Shown here piece after piece: positions 20,084 to 30,569 of a DNA stretch of 64,000 nucleotides. The translations under genes were made by a program, and so were the position numbers. A model generated the notes under the pieces. The model did no database searches. It was not told the DNA's origin and worked only from the letters and a program-made list of their open reading frames with translations. This DNA comes from Zopfochytrium polystomum (lineage: Eukaryota > Chytridiomycota > Chytridiomycetes > Chytridiales > Chytridiaceae). The stretch lies in NCBI GenBank assembly GCA_025765615.1, contig JAIVFJ010000148.1, positions 99,925 to 163,924 of the forward strand, given 5' to 3'. The stretch's first letter is position 1, and each line of letters begins with the position of its first letter.

Positions 20084-21391
20084 TCAGCGCTTCGCAATCG
20101 AGATCATCTGGACAGCATACCCAACATGCACACCCAACTCGACAAGCGTTTCAACAGTCATGCACCGCAAAGCCGCGGGGGTGATCCGATGCGTGCGCGC
20201 CAGCTCAAGAAGTTCGTAACGATCAAACTCGTCCACTACAATCTCGTCGATAATCACCTCAATGGTCATATTGCTGGGTCGCCTCAAACCCTCCTCCTCA
20301 GAGGCCCTCTCCTTTCCCTTGCGTACAGCAGCCTCGAAAAGTTTGTCGATCCCGTCGAGGCTGAAGGTCAAGTTAGGTTGAAGGGCCAGTTGAGGATGAT
20401 TGGAATGAAGAGTTTGAAGGGCTGATCGAGGATCTTCAAGTTCCGATCCCGACCCCGACGCCGTTTTCGCCAATCTAGCCACTTTGACCTTTTTGCGGGA
20501 GCCGCGAAACATTGGCAGGACGGGAGGTGAGTCCAACGAGGCCCCGTAGTCGTTCTCAAGCTAAATCTGTCAGTATTGCCAAAAAAAAAGAGACGAACTT
20601 ACAATGCAGTTGGCCCAGACTTTGAGCATTATATCGTCGCAACGCAGCTCTACGTCTGTCACGCCATTCCTCCAAACGACACCGTTTTCCGTTGAGTATC
20701 GATCACGTAACTGCTCTATGGTCCTCTGTAGAGCCTGTCGAGGTGCAAGTGGAATATCATGAGCTGGAGCTGGCTGGGTTACCGAGAGTGTGATCTGCGG
20801 TGTCTCATCCGTTTCCACTGCTGTTGAGGTTGCGCGTGGACAAAACACATCCGCAAATCTGGGAGAAATCCCCTCAGGAAGCAAAGACAGCTGATCAGAA
20901 CCGCACTGAGAGGAAGCCAAAGTTGATGGACTGGCAAGAGCAGTTGATGGACCTGCGACAGGAGTTGATGGACCAGCAACCGCATTCACTGTTGTGCGTA
21001 CTTGCTTCCTTTCGGTGGAGGATTCAAGAGGAATGGAAGATGTCGAGACAGTGGTGAAGAATAGCTGCCACTGAGAAGTTCGGAGCTTGCTCTTGGCAAC
21101 ATTCGTTCGGAAGTCATCCATGACCTCCTCATCGACCAGCTCAATTGCCGTGTTCATTGGCCTGTTGGGATGCTTGTACTTCAGTTTCTTGACTTTGCCG
21201 GTGTCCATCCTCTGCCTGTCGATGTTCAGATCAGAGAACGTGGCCGCAATTGAGCTCTTTAGGCCGTCCAACGAAACCTTCGAGGCGTCCTCAACAAAGA
21301 CATCTCTGACGGTGGGTCGTCCAAAAAGAGGGTTGAAAGTGACCGAGAAGGTCCGAGGGTATCTCTGAGGGGAATCTGATGGTTCTGTCAT
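20084..21391 (-). CDS. Accessory gene of element 1, unknown family, spliced and intact
   Basis: Exons 21391-20603 and 20560-20084 join in phase 0 (GTAAGT...TTTAG), giving 421 residues. The first about 110 residues are a compact domain (FSVTFNPLFGRPTVRDVFVE ... WQLFFTTV) that could be a beta-grasp fold. A Pro/Ser/Thr/Ala-rich linker with repeated AGPSTPVAGPST-type units follows. A conserved block leads to W-A-N-C-I at the splice site, then GASLDSPP, a basic patch (RGSRKKVKVARL), and a C-terminal helical domain (YELLELARTHRITPAALRCM ... LGVHVGYA) resembling a SAM-like bundle. The gene in element 2 shares the layout, the intron site and these blocks. It lies inside the TIRs, convergent with the transposase. 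Function unknown; conservation between diverged copies argues it serves the element. Confidence 0.8.
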
Positions 21392-21703
21392 TCTGGTACA
21401 AAGCGTACTGGGGTGAGGAGTTGCTTCAGACAGAAAGATAGTGACCATTAAGGCTTGCCTGTTGCAAACTTCACGATCGCTGCAGCCCCTGGCGAAGCCA
21501 TTTGGCGAAGCCAACTGGCTTCGCCCCTTCTTCGCCCTCTTCCTTTAGCAAGAAAAAGTTGTGGCGTGCTTCCAAGAGATAGGTCACTCTCTCTGCCTTT
21601 CCCCTCTTAACAGACACAACGTGTCTGTCTTGCCCTAGGCCATTTTTTGACCAGCTGGAGAGAGATCGCTCTGGACTGAATGCGAGACAAAGCGAAGCAG
21701 ACG

Positions 21704-21887
21704 GGAAGTCAATCAAACAATTGAGTTTTTCCATTTCTTCCACAGCAAGAATTACGTCATGCACCGACTTGATTTCAAGTCGGAATCAAGTGTGATTTGA
21801 CTTGAAACCAAGTCCCTTTCGAGTTGAAAGCAAGTCGGATTTGATTTGGAAACAAGTCGGTCCCCCAAAGTTTTAGGGATACGGCTG
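21704..21887 (-). repeat. Right terminal inverted repeat of element 1
   Basis: Inverted copy of 18140-18323 with a few mismatches, ending GGGATACGGCTG next to the TA. It carries the same iteron series in inverse orientation. Confidence 0.93.
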
Positions 21888-21889
21888 TA

Positions 21890-22083
21890 ATCAACAAGAC
21901 ATAAACAATACAATGCACGAGAACACAAAGCAGTGAAACTGGGACAATTGGTTTCAGCGCCGTACGTAAAGTTCTGGATTGGTCTGCACAGAGCCCAGAC
22001 TTAACCCCAAGCGAGGATCTGTGGGAGCACCTGAAGCTATCAGTGCAAAAGGATCCCCCGAACCAGCTTTGCAAAAATCAGTA
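21890..22083 (+). pseudogene. Tc1/mariner transposase C-terminal remnant
   Basis: A frame reads VLDWSAQSPDLTPSEDLWEH, matching the Tc1 signature LDWPAQSPDLNPIENLW with the catalytic Glu region. Before it, in other frames, lie remnants of the DNAPCH segment. The first bases after the TA continue the text left of element 1 (18085-18139). This family differs from the two-gene elements. Confidence 0.8.
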
Positions 22084-22708
22084 GCAAGCACATGGAGTGA
22101 AATTTCTCATTGCTTCGTCAACGTTTAGTTGAATGTCATCAAAAACAAAGGTCGTTCCACCAAAAATTGAGGGAGCTATACCTTAAACACTTATTTAATG
22201 TTCCTATTTTTTCTTTGGAATGTGTGCGTAAAAGTTTTTGAATCAATGTCATCATTTTATTGTGTTTAACTGTCCGAAGACTTCCTTCCCCTATTTTACA
22301 CAGAGTTTCGCCGTAGGAATTGAAATTGCAACGCTGTGATTGTAACTTCCATGAAGACTACAAGAGAGTCGTAGATAGGTTTTACGTCAACACAGATTGA
22401 TCAGAAAGCATCACACACAGCGAAGAAGTGGAATGGACGATTTCAGCGTTTTCAGCACAAACACTAAATCATATTTTTCTTTCGAATCGCATTTTCATAG
22501 GTGTCCTAACGCGGAAGAAGCGAGAGTAAGGCACGAAAGTCTAGAGCTCAGCGGGAAAGCTGCGGGCGAAGGGAAAGCAAATTAAAGTCGAGCGGAAAAA
22601 ATGGAAGTAGCTCGATTGAGGTCGAAAGAACTTGAAACAGCGAGGGCAATCACAGCAGAAAGATTAAAACAAAACATTGAACGAGGCCCGCACAGAGCGG
22701 TCGCACGT
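22084..22708. other. Intergenic, no supported gene
   Basis: About 620 bp of AT-rich sequence between the Tc1 relic and the 3' end of the PNGase A gene. No open frame with motifs was seen. Confidence 0.5.
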
Positions 22709-24500
22709 TTAGGCCAGGGAGCAGTGCCCGTCGACTACGCTGCTGCTGACGGTCCTGTTGTACGCAGAAACGACGCGGTGGTAGCACTGACCGTCCTTGA
22801 CCGCGTAGTTGAACGACTGGTCCGTGGTGCACACACCGACTGAAGCTCCACCCTGCACCCCAAAGTACCCGTCACCAGTCTGGCTCGTCGACCGCTTCGC
22901 CAGCGTCTCCCCCGCGTCCCTGATCGAGTTCAAGTCGACGCCGACCTTTTGCTTCACCTCGATATCTGTCGCCACGGTGGTGTTGACAAAGTAGCTCCCG
23001 TCGGCGGCGGGGAAGTACCCGTAAAAGATGTCCAGGCCGTACTTGCGGCGGCTTAGGCCAATGGCGGCGGCGGCGGGGTTGCCCGCGGGGAAGGAGGCGG
23101 ACTGGACGAGCGTCAGGACGTTGTGGGAGAGGGAGATGACGTTGGTCTGTTGGGTCAGCTGTACGGTCGAGGAGAACGAGACGCGCTTGCGGATGGAGAC
23201 GACGCGCGGGCCCGAGGCGGTCGTGACGGTCGAGTTGACAAAGGTCTCTTTCACTAGCGTCGTGGTGATGTTGGCGTCGCCGGCGGCGTTGGTGGCGATG
23301 ACGACTTTTGGGGGGGTCGAGGGGATGGAGGTCGTCGTGACTGCGGAGGTCGTCCTGGCGGTTGAGGACTTGTCTGTCCACAGTCGGAGGTGGGCGTCGG
23401 CGAACCAGTTGCCGCCGGCGATTTGGTTCGATACATTAAGGGTGACAGTATGGGCGGCGCCGTCGGTCAAGGTGCCGACGAATGGCGTGAGGTCGAAACG
23501 GTAAGACGGAACGTTGGACGAGCCGGGGTGCACGATTGGGCGCCAAAGCTGCGGAGAAAAGGACGTGAACGATCAGAATCGCAAAACGAAATCACGATCT
23601 ACCTTACAAGAGGGTTCATTCCGCCAGTGTAAATGACAGGCTCGTGCCAGTCCACTCCCACGACGGTTCCATCGAGCGCGACGCTCAGCTCCTTGAACGT
23701 TCCTCCACCAAACACGCCGTTGTCCGGGTTGGCGAGGGAATCAGGAACATTAAAGTAGTAAAATTCGTCGTTTGCGTGATTCGACACGACGTACTCGAGC
23801 TCGGCGCGGACGACGTTCGGAGGGATCGTTCCTGCAGGGATGGGGAATGACGCTGCCTTGCCGCCAGACAGGGTGGGCGAAAAGTCTGGGGACGGCTGCG
23901 TCAGAGCGATCAGGGCGTCCGGCACAGTGGACGGGACAGGGTTGGCCGAGTCGGTGGCGTAAAAGTCGAACGAGAGGTGCGTGTGGAAGACTCCCGTGTA
24001 CGTGCTGTCGACGATATCTGCGTGGTGAACGGATTGGGGAGGTCAGCACCAGGGCGCGGAGCGATTCCCATAAACGAGGTACTCAACTGTCAAGAATCAC
24101 CGTGACCGTCTGGTTCGTTTTGAACACAGGCGAAAAGTCGGTCACGTCCTTCTCGACATTCCAGTAGATCCCGACGCGGCTCGGCTCATCAGTCGTTCCG
24201 TGCAAGACCTCGGCCTCTCCGACGTAGATCTGCACGATGCGATCGAACTGGCGGCCGGTGATGTACCCTTGCCAGTTCAAGGCGACGAACGACCACTCGG
24301 TGCCGCACTCGGCGGCCGGGGGCGGGGTGAACTGGGCGACCCAGTGCTCGTAGTACGAGTAGGCGAAATCGTGGAGGCCAACGTCGACGGTGCACTTGCG
24401 AGTGGAGGGGCGCACGAGCGGCTGGGTCACCTCGAAAGTTTCGGTGTAGCCCGCCGGAACGGTGTAGTTCGAAGGGACGATGGCGGCCACGTTCTGCAGC
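22709..24500 (-). CDS. PNGase A-type peptide-N4-(N-acetyl-beta-glucosaminyl)asparagine amidase
   Basis: Three clear minus-strand exons: about 24500-24088, 24017-23608 and 23548-22709, with in-phase introns (GTTGAG...GCAG and GTAAGG...GCAG). The text follows the PNGase A family: VLHGTTDEPSRVGIYWNVEKDV, HLSFDFYATDS, ELEYVVSNHANDEFYYFNVP, VYTGG-like IYTGGMNPLLWRPI, then FDLTPFVGTL and NVSNQIAGGNWFADAHLRLW. Family knowledge: these secreted enzymes cut N-glycans from glycopeptides, including alpha-1,3-fucosylated plant types. The 5' end is unresolved: the open frame continues past 24500, and a possible first exon (MPQVRKLVQAFLE, near 24774-24736) would be spliced over an intron holding a CA microsatellite, but neither gives a signal peptide. 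A broken copy of the last exon follows upstream at 25126-25590. Confidence 0.85.
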
Positions 24501-24644
24501 CTTGGTTGTTGTGGCGAGGATACCTGCGATGCGATGGCAGAAGCCTTGCGGAGATGGTTATGGGCGATGTCAGCCAGCTGCCGGTCGTGCTCTCGATGGC
24601 TGCTCTGCGGCCGATGCGAATCATCCACCGCGTGATCGGACGCA

Positions 24645-24712
24645 CGCACACACGCACATACGCACACACGCACATAAGCACACACGCATACACACACACG
24701 CACACACACCGC
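24645..24712. repeat. (CA)n microsatellite
   Basis: Imperfect CACACG/CACA repeats over about 65 bp, lying in the probable first intron or leader of the PNGase A gene. Confidence 0.85.
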
Positions 24713-24881
24713 ACACAGGGGTGGGTGCATTTTACCTCGAGGAAGGCCTGCACGAGCTTGCGGACCTGCGGCATGGTTGGTTGGTTGGGGGGGGGGTGGA
24801 CGAGAATTCCTGTGTTGTATGGAGTAGTGGTCGGGAGTGGAGTGGGCGTTGTTCGACGGGTTGGCGCAACAATATGGTGTC

Positions 24882-24928
24882 CATCTGTCTGTCTGTCTGT
24901 CTGCCTGTCTGTCTGTCTGTCTGTCTGA
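24882..24928. repeat. (GTCT)n microsatellite
   Basis: About eleven units of CTGT with one CTGC variant, between the PNGase A gene and its broken copy. Confidence 0.9.
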
Positions 24929-25125
24929 GAGATGCTCCACGCCACCCACCCCCATATTTCCTTTCCGGGCTGCGCTTTGTCTTGCGCCATGTGCTCCTCA
25001 GCACATTGATGCGCAATCGTCTTTGTGGTGCAAGCTCCGATAAGTATACTTCGCGGAAAAGTGAGAGACTGGAAGTGAAGAAGAAGAACAGGGATAATGC
25101 AGGCCGAGACGACGAGCCAGGCCAC

Positions 25126-25590
25126 TCAAAGCGGTTGCCCGGCGGGGTTCCAAAGGGGGAACGACGCGGACTGCAGGAGCGTCACCAGGCTGTGGGCGGC
25201 GGAGACGTCGTTGGCCTGCTGAACAAACTGCAAGATCGACGAGAACGTGATGCGCTTCCGGATAGACACAACGCGGGTTCCTGTAGCGGTTATGTGACGT
25301 GACGCGCGGCTCCTTGAACAGCGTCCTGGTGATGTTGGCGTCGCCGGCGGTGTTGGTGGCGATGACACGCGGTGGCGCTGGAGGTGGTCCTGGCTGTTGA
25401 GGTCTTGTTGACCCACAGTAGGAGGGTGGCATCGGCTAACCAGTTGCCGCCGTTGATTTGGCTCGATACGTTCAAGGTGAGTGTGTGGGCGGCTCCGTTG
25501 GTCAAGGTGCCGACGAACGGGGTGAGATCAAAGCGGTAAAACGGAACGTTGGTCGCGCCAGGGTGGACGATGGGGCGCCAAAGTCACAGG
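25126..25590 (-). pseudogene. Broken copy of the PNGase A 3' exon
   Basis: Starting at the equivalent of the exon-3 acceptor (TTTGGCGCCCCATCG...), it encodes FVGTLTNGAAHTLTLNVSSQ and NGGNWLADATLLLW, then jumps frame to VIATNTAGDANITRTLFKE, then to TGTRVVSIRKRITFSSILQF, and stops at 25126. The region before LWRP does not continue the upstream exons. The copy is therefore 5'-truncated, frameshifted and dead. Confidence 0.85.
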
Positions 25591-25922
25591 ATCAAATTCA
25601 TATGGGCATCTCGAATCGACAGATAATAAGATCATGCTTACGACACGACCAACTTTTCCCGTCGATCTGTCGGAAGCCGGCGGGAGACTGGCGAGACGAA
25701 AGCAGTAATGCAAAACGGAACAAGCGCGGCCACAACAGCGAAAACATCGATTGATTGTGCCGCCGCGGTCAAACTGGGGGGTGCCGACCTAGCGCCGCAG
25801 TTTATGCGCTCCTTTCACTCTGGTTCCGTCTCCTCGGTTCGTTCGTTCCGTTGTTTGTTTTGAACCCAGCCGCCCCAACCTGCCCCAACATGTTTGTTTA
25901 CACCTTGTTTCCTTCTTCTCAT

Positions 25923-25931
25923 TATTAATAA
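25923..25931. repeat. 9-bp target-site duplication of the MULE (left copy)
   Basis: TATTAATAA immediately precedes the element's GGGACC end. The right copy is present but interrupted: TATTA at 28044-28048, then element 2, then (TA)ATAA from 30808. MULEs characteristically make 9-bp duplications. Confidence 0.88.
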
Positions 25932-28043
25932 GGGACCGCCTACCTGTGTCTTCGCTTTTGATTGTCTTCCCTTTCACACCACAATGGATGATTTTCGGAC
26001 AGCACCACCAGTCAACCAAACCTTCCAGTCGAAGAATTCCCTATTCGACTTTGTGGTGCAGTTCGCAACTCAGCACGGCTACGCAGTAAAGAAAACTAGC
26101 AGCAATTATCAGCGAGTTCAGATTGCGTGTGTTCAAGGCGGCAAGTTTCGAAAAGAGCCTCACCGACCAGAAGAGAACATCAAACGTCACGCAAACACCA
26201 GCACCCTCTGCATTGAATGCACTTTCCAGTTGACAGGCAGGCTCATCGGATCTGGCACAAATCGCGGTCTTTGGAGGCTTGTTATTACAAACGGATCGCA
26301 ATCATGCTCTCCTGACGGCTTCCAATCGCTGGCTGCAGCGAGAAGGCTTCCACCCGACGCCCAGAAACTCTTCCGATCACTCGTAGCTGATGGTGCAGGG
26401 AATCGTCACATTATGAAGTCGCTTCGATCGAGGTTTCCAGACGTACTCATTGTCCCGAAAGATGTTGTGAACATGCGGCAGAAGTTTAAGATGGACGAGC
26501 TTGGAGGTCGGACATCAATGGAAGCGACTTGACCGACTGCAGGCTTCTGGCTATCATAATTCATATCAGCGTGATCCTACAACAGGGCGCATTCAACATC
26601 GCTTCTTTGCGGCTGCCAGCGCTATCAAAAGCTTCTGTGCACGACCTTCTGTACTTCTGATGGACTGCACATACAAGACAAACAAGTTTCAGCTGCCCCT
26701 CCTCAATATCGTCACAGTTTCAGAGAACGGTTCTACACTCAATGTTGCATTCGCTTTTCTTTCACGTGAAGAGACTGATGATTATAAGTGGGCCTTGCAA
26801 CAGCTTTCGGAGTTGTTGAATGGACAACAGCCGAGTGTTGTTTTGACAGATCGGGAGCTTGCACTCATGAACGCCTTATCGGAAGTCTTTCCTGATGCGA
26901 GCAATCTTCTCTGCCAATGGCATATCAACAAGAATGTCGTTGCCAACGTTAAACCCATTTTCACAGGTGGTGGTGCCGGCAAAGCATATGAGATGCTCAT
27001 GCGAGACTGGAATGCGCTGTGCTATTCAAAAACGGAGGAGCAATTTATGGAGTCAACAACTCAACTCAGAGCGACCTATTCTGAGTGCTGGCCAACTGCT
27101 GTTGGTTATGTAGAAAAATGGTACGAGCACACGGAACGCTTTGTTGACGCCTGGACGGATCTGAAGCTGCATCTCGGCAACACAGCCACTTCTCGTGTTG
27201 AGGGCATTCACGCTGTCATCAAGAAGTACCTTGAAGAATCGAAAAATGACCTTCTCGGAGGTTTTATATGCATTGAACGCTATCTGATGCATCAGCAAGA
27301 AAGTGAGCGATACAAGAGTTTGCTATCTATATCTAAGCAGTCGTTAACATCCCTACCTTCAACCTGGTTGGACAACAATTTCGCGCTACGTGCTGGACTT
27401 CATTGCTCAACAGCGGGACACGGCCACACAACTGCCATTGGACTCCACTTGCACAGGTCGTTTCCGTGCTTCAATGGGGCTCCCCTGTTCACACGAGATC
27501 TCCACGAAGCTGTCAAGCAATCTTGCAATTGAAAAAAGAAGATATCCATTCACATTGGCGGATCGTTAAAGCTACTGAAGAACCAGCTTCTCTGATTCCA
27601 GTATCCTCACTGGATACACAGCTAACTTCTGCCATGGCAAGTGCTGTCAGCATGCCTGTGGCAAAGAAGCAGCGTTTGCTAGAACAGTCACAGGCCATCG
27701 CGAACGGGCTGATCCAGCAGACAATTTTGGACCCAAAGATCGCAGCTGTTCGTGGAAGGCCGAACAACTCGCAGCAAATGCGGATGCAGCAAAAGCGACT
27801 ACTCGCATTCCAAGTCAGTTTGAGCTTGTTGAAGTTGTGGGGCGACAGCGGAAATGTGGGCAGTGCCGCGGTTGTGGGCATGATCGACGAACGTGCCAGG
27901 TGGTTGTGTGGTGGGCTCCAGCAGTGAATGGCGATGAGCAGACAAGAATAAAACGAGAAAGGCGTTGAAGAAAAAAAGCGAAGACAAACAACAGTGGTTC
28001 AACGGCCTCCGGCGCAATCGGGGGTCTACAGGTAGGCGGTCCC
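25932..28043. mobile_element. Mutator-like (MULE) DNA transposon, 2,112 bp
   Basis: The ends are 16-bp perfect inverted repeats GGGACCGCCTACCTGT (25932-25947 and 28028-28043), flanked by the 9-bp duplication TATTAATAA. Inside is one rightward transposase gene with several frameshifts. The right target duplication was later used as a TA target by element 2, so this element is the older of the two. Confidence 0.9.
25984..27968 (+). pseudogene. MULE transposase with SWIM and zinc-knuckle motifs, frameshifted
   Basis: From the ATG at 25984: a FAR1/WRKY-GCM1-like DNA-binding part (FDFVVQFATQHGYAVKK ... CTFQLTGR), then a MULE catalytic core with LLMDCTYKTN (Asp), VVLTDRELALMN (Asp), the CQWHINKNV block and SRVEGIHAVIKKYL (Glu). 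A SWIM-type zinc site follows (CTGRFRASMGLPCSHEI), and at the end a CxxCxxxxHxxxxC knuckle (C-G-Q-C-R-G-C-G-H-D-R-R-T-C region). The frame breaks near 26,528, 27,385, 27,540 (an A run) and 27,790. All catalytic acidic residues are readable across frames, so decay is recent or partly an assembly artefact. Confidence 0.88.
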
Positions 28044-28048
28044 TATTA

Positions 28049-28290
28049 CAGCAATCTCCCTTGAACCTTGGTTTCCATGTCGCTTTGGTGGTGCAGTTAC
28101 AACAGAGTTGTGACGTGATTGCATGGCTGTTGCATTGCAGTCACGCTGCTGATACTGTGCAGTTTCTTGCGTCGCAGCAGTCCGTTTTCAGAGGTTGCCA
28201 AATTGAGACTTTCGCCACCAGAGGTCATCCGCCGCTGCCTTCGCGCCTTCCTGCCTCCACCACGCCCTCAACCGCCTCTGCTGCGCCTCC
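28049..28290 (+). repeat. Left terminal inverted repeat of element 2
   Basis: Matches 30570-30807 in inverse orientation with scattered mismatches and small gaps. It ends about 20 bp before the transposase ATG at 28313, so it makes up practically the whole leader and promoter of that gene. Confidence 0.9.
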
Positions 28291-28312
28291 ACCACCGTCA
28301 TCCTCCACAGCG

Positions 28313-29349
28313 ATGAGAGGCAAACGCATCTCCAACCAGATTCGTGAACGAGTGTACACCAGCTACCACAGCCCCGATGCCCCGACAATGAAGAAGCTGG
28401 CTGAACGTTTCGTAATCAGCGAGCAATCTGTGAGGAACATTTTGACTACGTATGAGAAGTGGGGAACACATACAGCCCCTTGCTCAGTTGGAAGTGGACG
28501 TCCAATGTCCCTCACGCGCAATGACTTGGACTTTGTTGAAGATCTTATCTGTGAGCGGCCCCAGATGCATCAGGATGAGATAGCAGGCAGGCTGTTGGAG
28601 CGGCTCGGATACGCAGTATCCATGAAAGTGGTACAAGCAGGCTTAACATACCTCGGTTTCACAAGAAAAAAGGTATGCTTGGATCATACCTGTTCTCCCT
28701 GCTTATTCTTACAATATCTAACGCCAGTTCAATACTATTCTCCAAAAAGCTGTCTGTTCACTTCACACAAAGTTCTGAAGAGGCGATTGCCGGCTTCCAT
28801 CGCTTGATGGATGAGGAACTGATTGGCAGCGAGTCTGTCTTTGTTGACGAAACCAGAGTCGATGACAAAAGCTTCAACAGGCGATACGGCTACTCTCCTT
28901 GCGGTACACAGGCTCTGGTAAGACAGACGGGCATTCGCGGCGAGAGCACGACGCTGATTGCTGCTTTGGGTGCGTCTGGAATTCGGGCTAGTTGCACGGT
29001 TGACGGTTCTGCCACTGCTGACAACTTCCTCGACTTTGTTGTTCATGTGCTGCTACCAGCAATGAATGAGGGTGAAGTTATCGTCCTGGACAACGCACGA
29101 ATTCACCATGATCATCGAGTTGACGAAGCTTGCATGGATTGTGGTGTGCGATTGGTTTATCTTCCCCCATACTGCCCATTTCTCAACCCCATCGAAGAGG
29201 CGTTCTCAGTCATCAAAGCTGAGCTCCGCCGATTTGAAACACACCTCCACGACCTTTATGATCGCCATGATCTAATTTTGATGGTTTGCGATGTCATTAC
29301 GAGAGAAATGGCAATGGGATTTATTTGTCATGCGGGGTACACAGAATAA
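28313..29349 (+). CDS. Intact DD34E Tc1/IS630-type transposase of element 2
   Basis: Exons 28313-28672 and 28750-29349 join in phase 0 after R-K-K (donor GTATGC, acceptor AAAAAG); the product is 319 residues. N-terminal helix-turn-helix: MRGKRISNQIRERVY, VISEQSVRNILTTYEKWGT, then a second helical unit with MHQDEIAGRLLERLG. The catalytic core has FVDETRVDD, VLDNARIHH and PPYCPFLNPIEEAFSVIK, again with 34 residues between the second Asp and the Glu. Family knowledge: such enzymes excise and insert elements at TA. No internal stop is present, so it could be active and might also act on related ends. The acceptor is weak (AAG); a CAG at 28725-28727 would change the frame, so the model rests on agreement with element 1. 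Confidence 0.87.
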
Positions 29350-29355
29350 AGGTTG

Positions 29356-30552
29356 TTACTCAGACTCCTCCCTGCTGTACAAAGCCAAACGAGCAGCGTA
29401 ACCGACAGGGATTTTGAGCCCCTTCAGAGTGTCAACTGAGATGTATGCGAGCGACTCCAAGCTGATGCACTCCCGACGAAAGATGGCCATGCAAGCCTCA
29501 CGATGCTGCTCATCTGAGATGATCGATGCGACAAGATCCTCAATTGTGCTGTGTGTTCGCAATGCACCTCGCGATCGCCGAGGGGTTTGGACCATGATGT
29601 TGATGTTGTGATTCGTTGCAGCTAGCGGGGCAGCCTCCACGACAGATTGGTTATGGCGAGCACGTTTCTGAAGGTTCGCTTGGAACAAGTAATGGGCAGG
29701 AGGGGTATCCAAGGTCGCTCCACGATCTTTCTCAACCTGCAACAACGATCAGACGTTGAAGGGTGCATGCCCACGACTTACAATCAACTTTGCCCAGATG
29801 CTAACCATGTCGGCCTTGCAAAAGGATCGGACACCACTTCGAGAGATAAACCAAAACCCGTCTCGTTTGGCTGGGTCCTCACTGTATCGGTTGTAGAGAT
29901 CCCGTACCATCTGTTGCACTTCGGTGTTGTGTGGCTCACCAAAGCCAATTACAGACAGGTCAGGATCGCGGTTCTCGCCATTCGACCGTTCATCCTCTTC
30001 ATCAGAACCAATCTGTCTCCTTTGTCGCTTCTGCTGAAGGCCCTGCTGTGGCAGTGGTTGGAGAGCGGGCCCAGTGGAAGCTGAAGGCCTGGCCATTGTA
30101 CGCACTTGCTTTGTTTTGGTTGACGAAGGGAGGGACACAGATGCTTGCGAAACAGTGGTGAATTTCAAAGCCCAATGGCTCTTGACGAGATTGGTGTTGG
30201 TGACAGCAGTACGAAAGGTAGAAAGATCCTGGGCTGATTCAAGCTTGCGGTCTGCGTCATCCTTTCGAGCTCAAGGATACCTGTAGCATAAATCACGAAT
30301 CCAGCTTTCTTTGAGTTTGTATGCAGTGAAGACTGTAGCGATCTCTGTCCTGATGTCGAGTATGGAAGCGGTGTTGACGTCGCCAATGAGTATCTCCTTT
30401 GTATGCTTCTGGCCGTATGCAGGCTTCCATATTACTTTGAAAGTCTCAGGCCGAGCTTCCAGAACAACTTCACCATCACTGTCTTCCAGATCTGAAGCAG
30501 CTTCACCATTGGAGTCGCTCAAATCATGAGCAGGCAAAGGAAGAGCCGACAT
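29356..30552 (-). pseudogene. Accessory gene of element 2 (one in-frame stop)
   Basis: Exons 30552-29782 and 29736-29356 join in phase 0 (GTAAGT...TGCAG), 384 codons including a TGA at codon 94 (30273-30271) in an otherwise continuous frame. It keeps the layout of the element 1 gene: an acidic start, an N-terminal domain ending SHWALKFTTV, a Ser/Pro/Gln linker with a basic patch, MVSIWAKLI at the splice site, GATLDTPP after it, and a C-terminal helical end with LKIPVGYAARLAL. TGA for a former CGA would be a single transition. Read-through or an upstream start at 30168 is possible but unsupported. Confidence 0.78.
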
Positions 30553-30569
30553 TTGTTTTTGAGGGCTGT

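Larger units (their letters stand above)
18140..21887. mobile_element. Two-gene Tc1/IS630-type DNA transposon, copy 1 (3,748 bp)
   Basis: It is bounded by 184-bp terminal inverted repeats starting CAGCCGTATCCC and flanked by TA on both sides (TA at 18138-18139 and 21888-21889), the target duplication typical of Tc1/mariner. Inside, a DD34E transposase reads rightward from the left end and a spliced second gene reads leftward from the right end; they converge near 19,720-20,084. The element sits inside an older Tc1 relic. Its transposase has one single-base frameshift, while the accessory gene is intact. A related element lies at 28049-30807. Confidence 0.92.

Noticed and set aside
24200..24928. 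+ frame of 242 codons over the PNGase A region
   Set aside because: Antisense to recognised PNGase A exons and continues into microsatellites.
24645..24928. CRISPR-like regular repeats
   Set aside because: These are simple CA and GTCT microsatellites without unique spacers.
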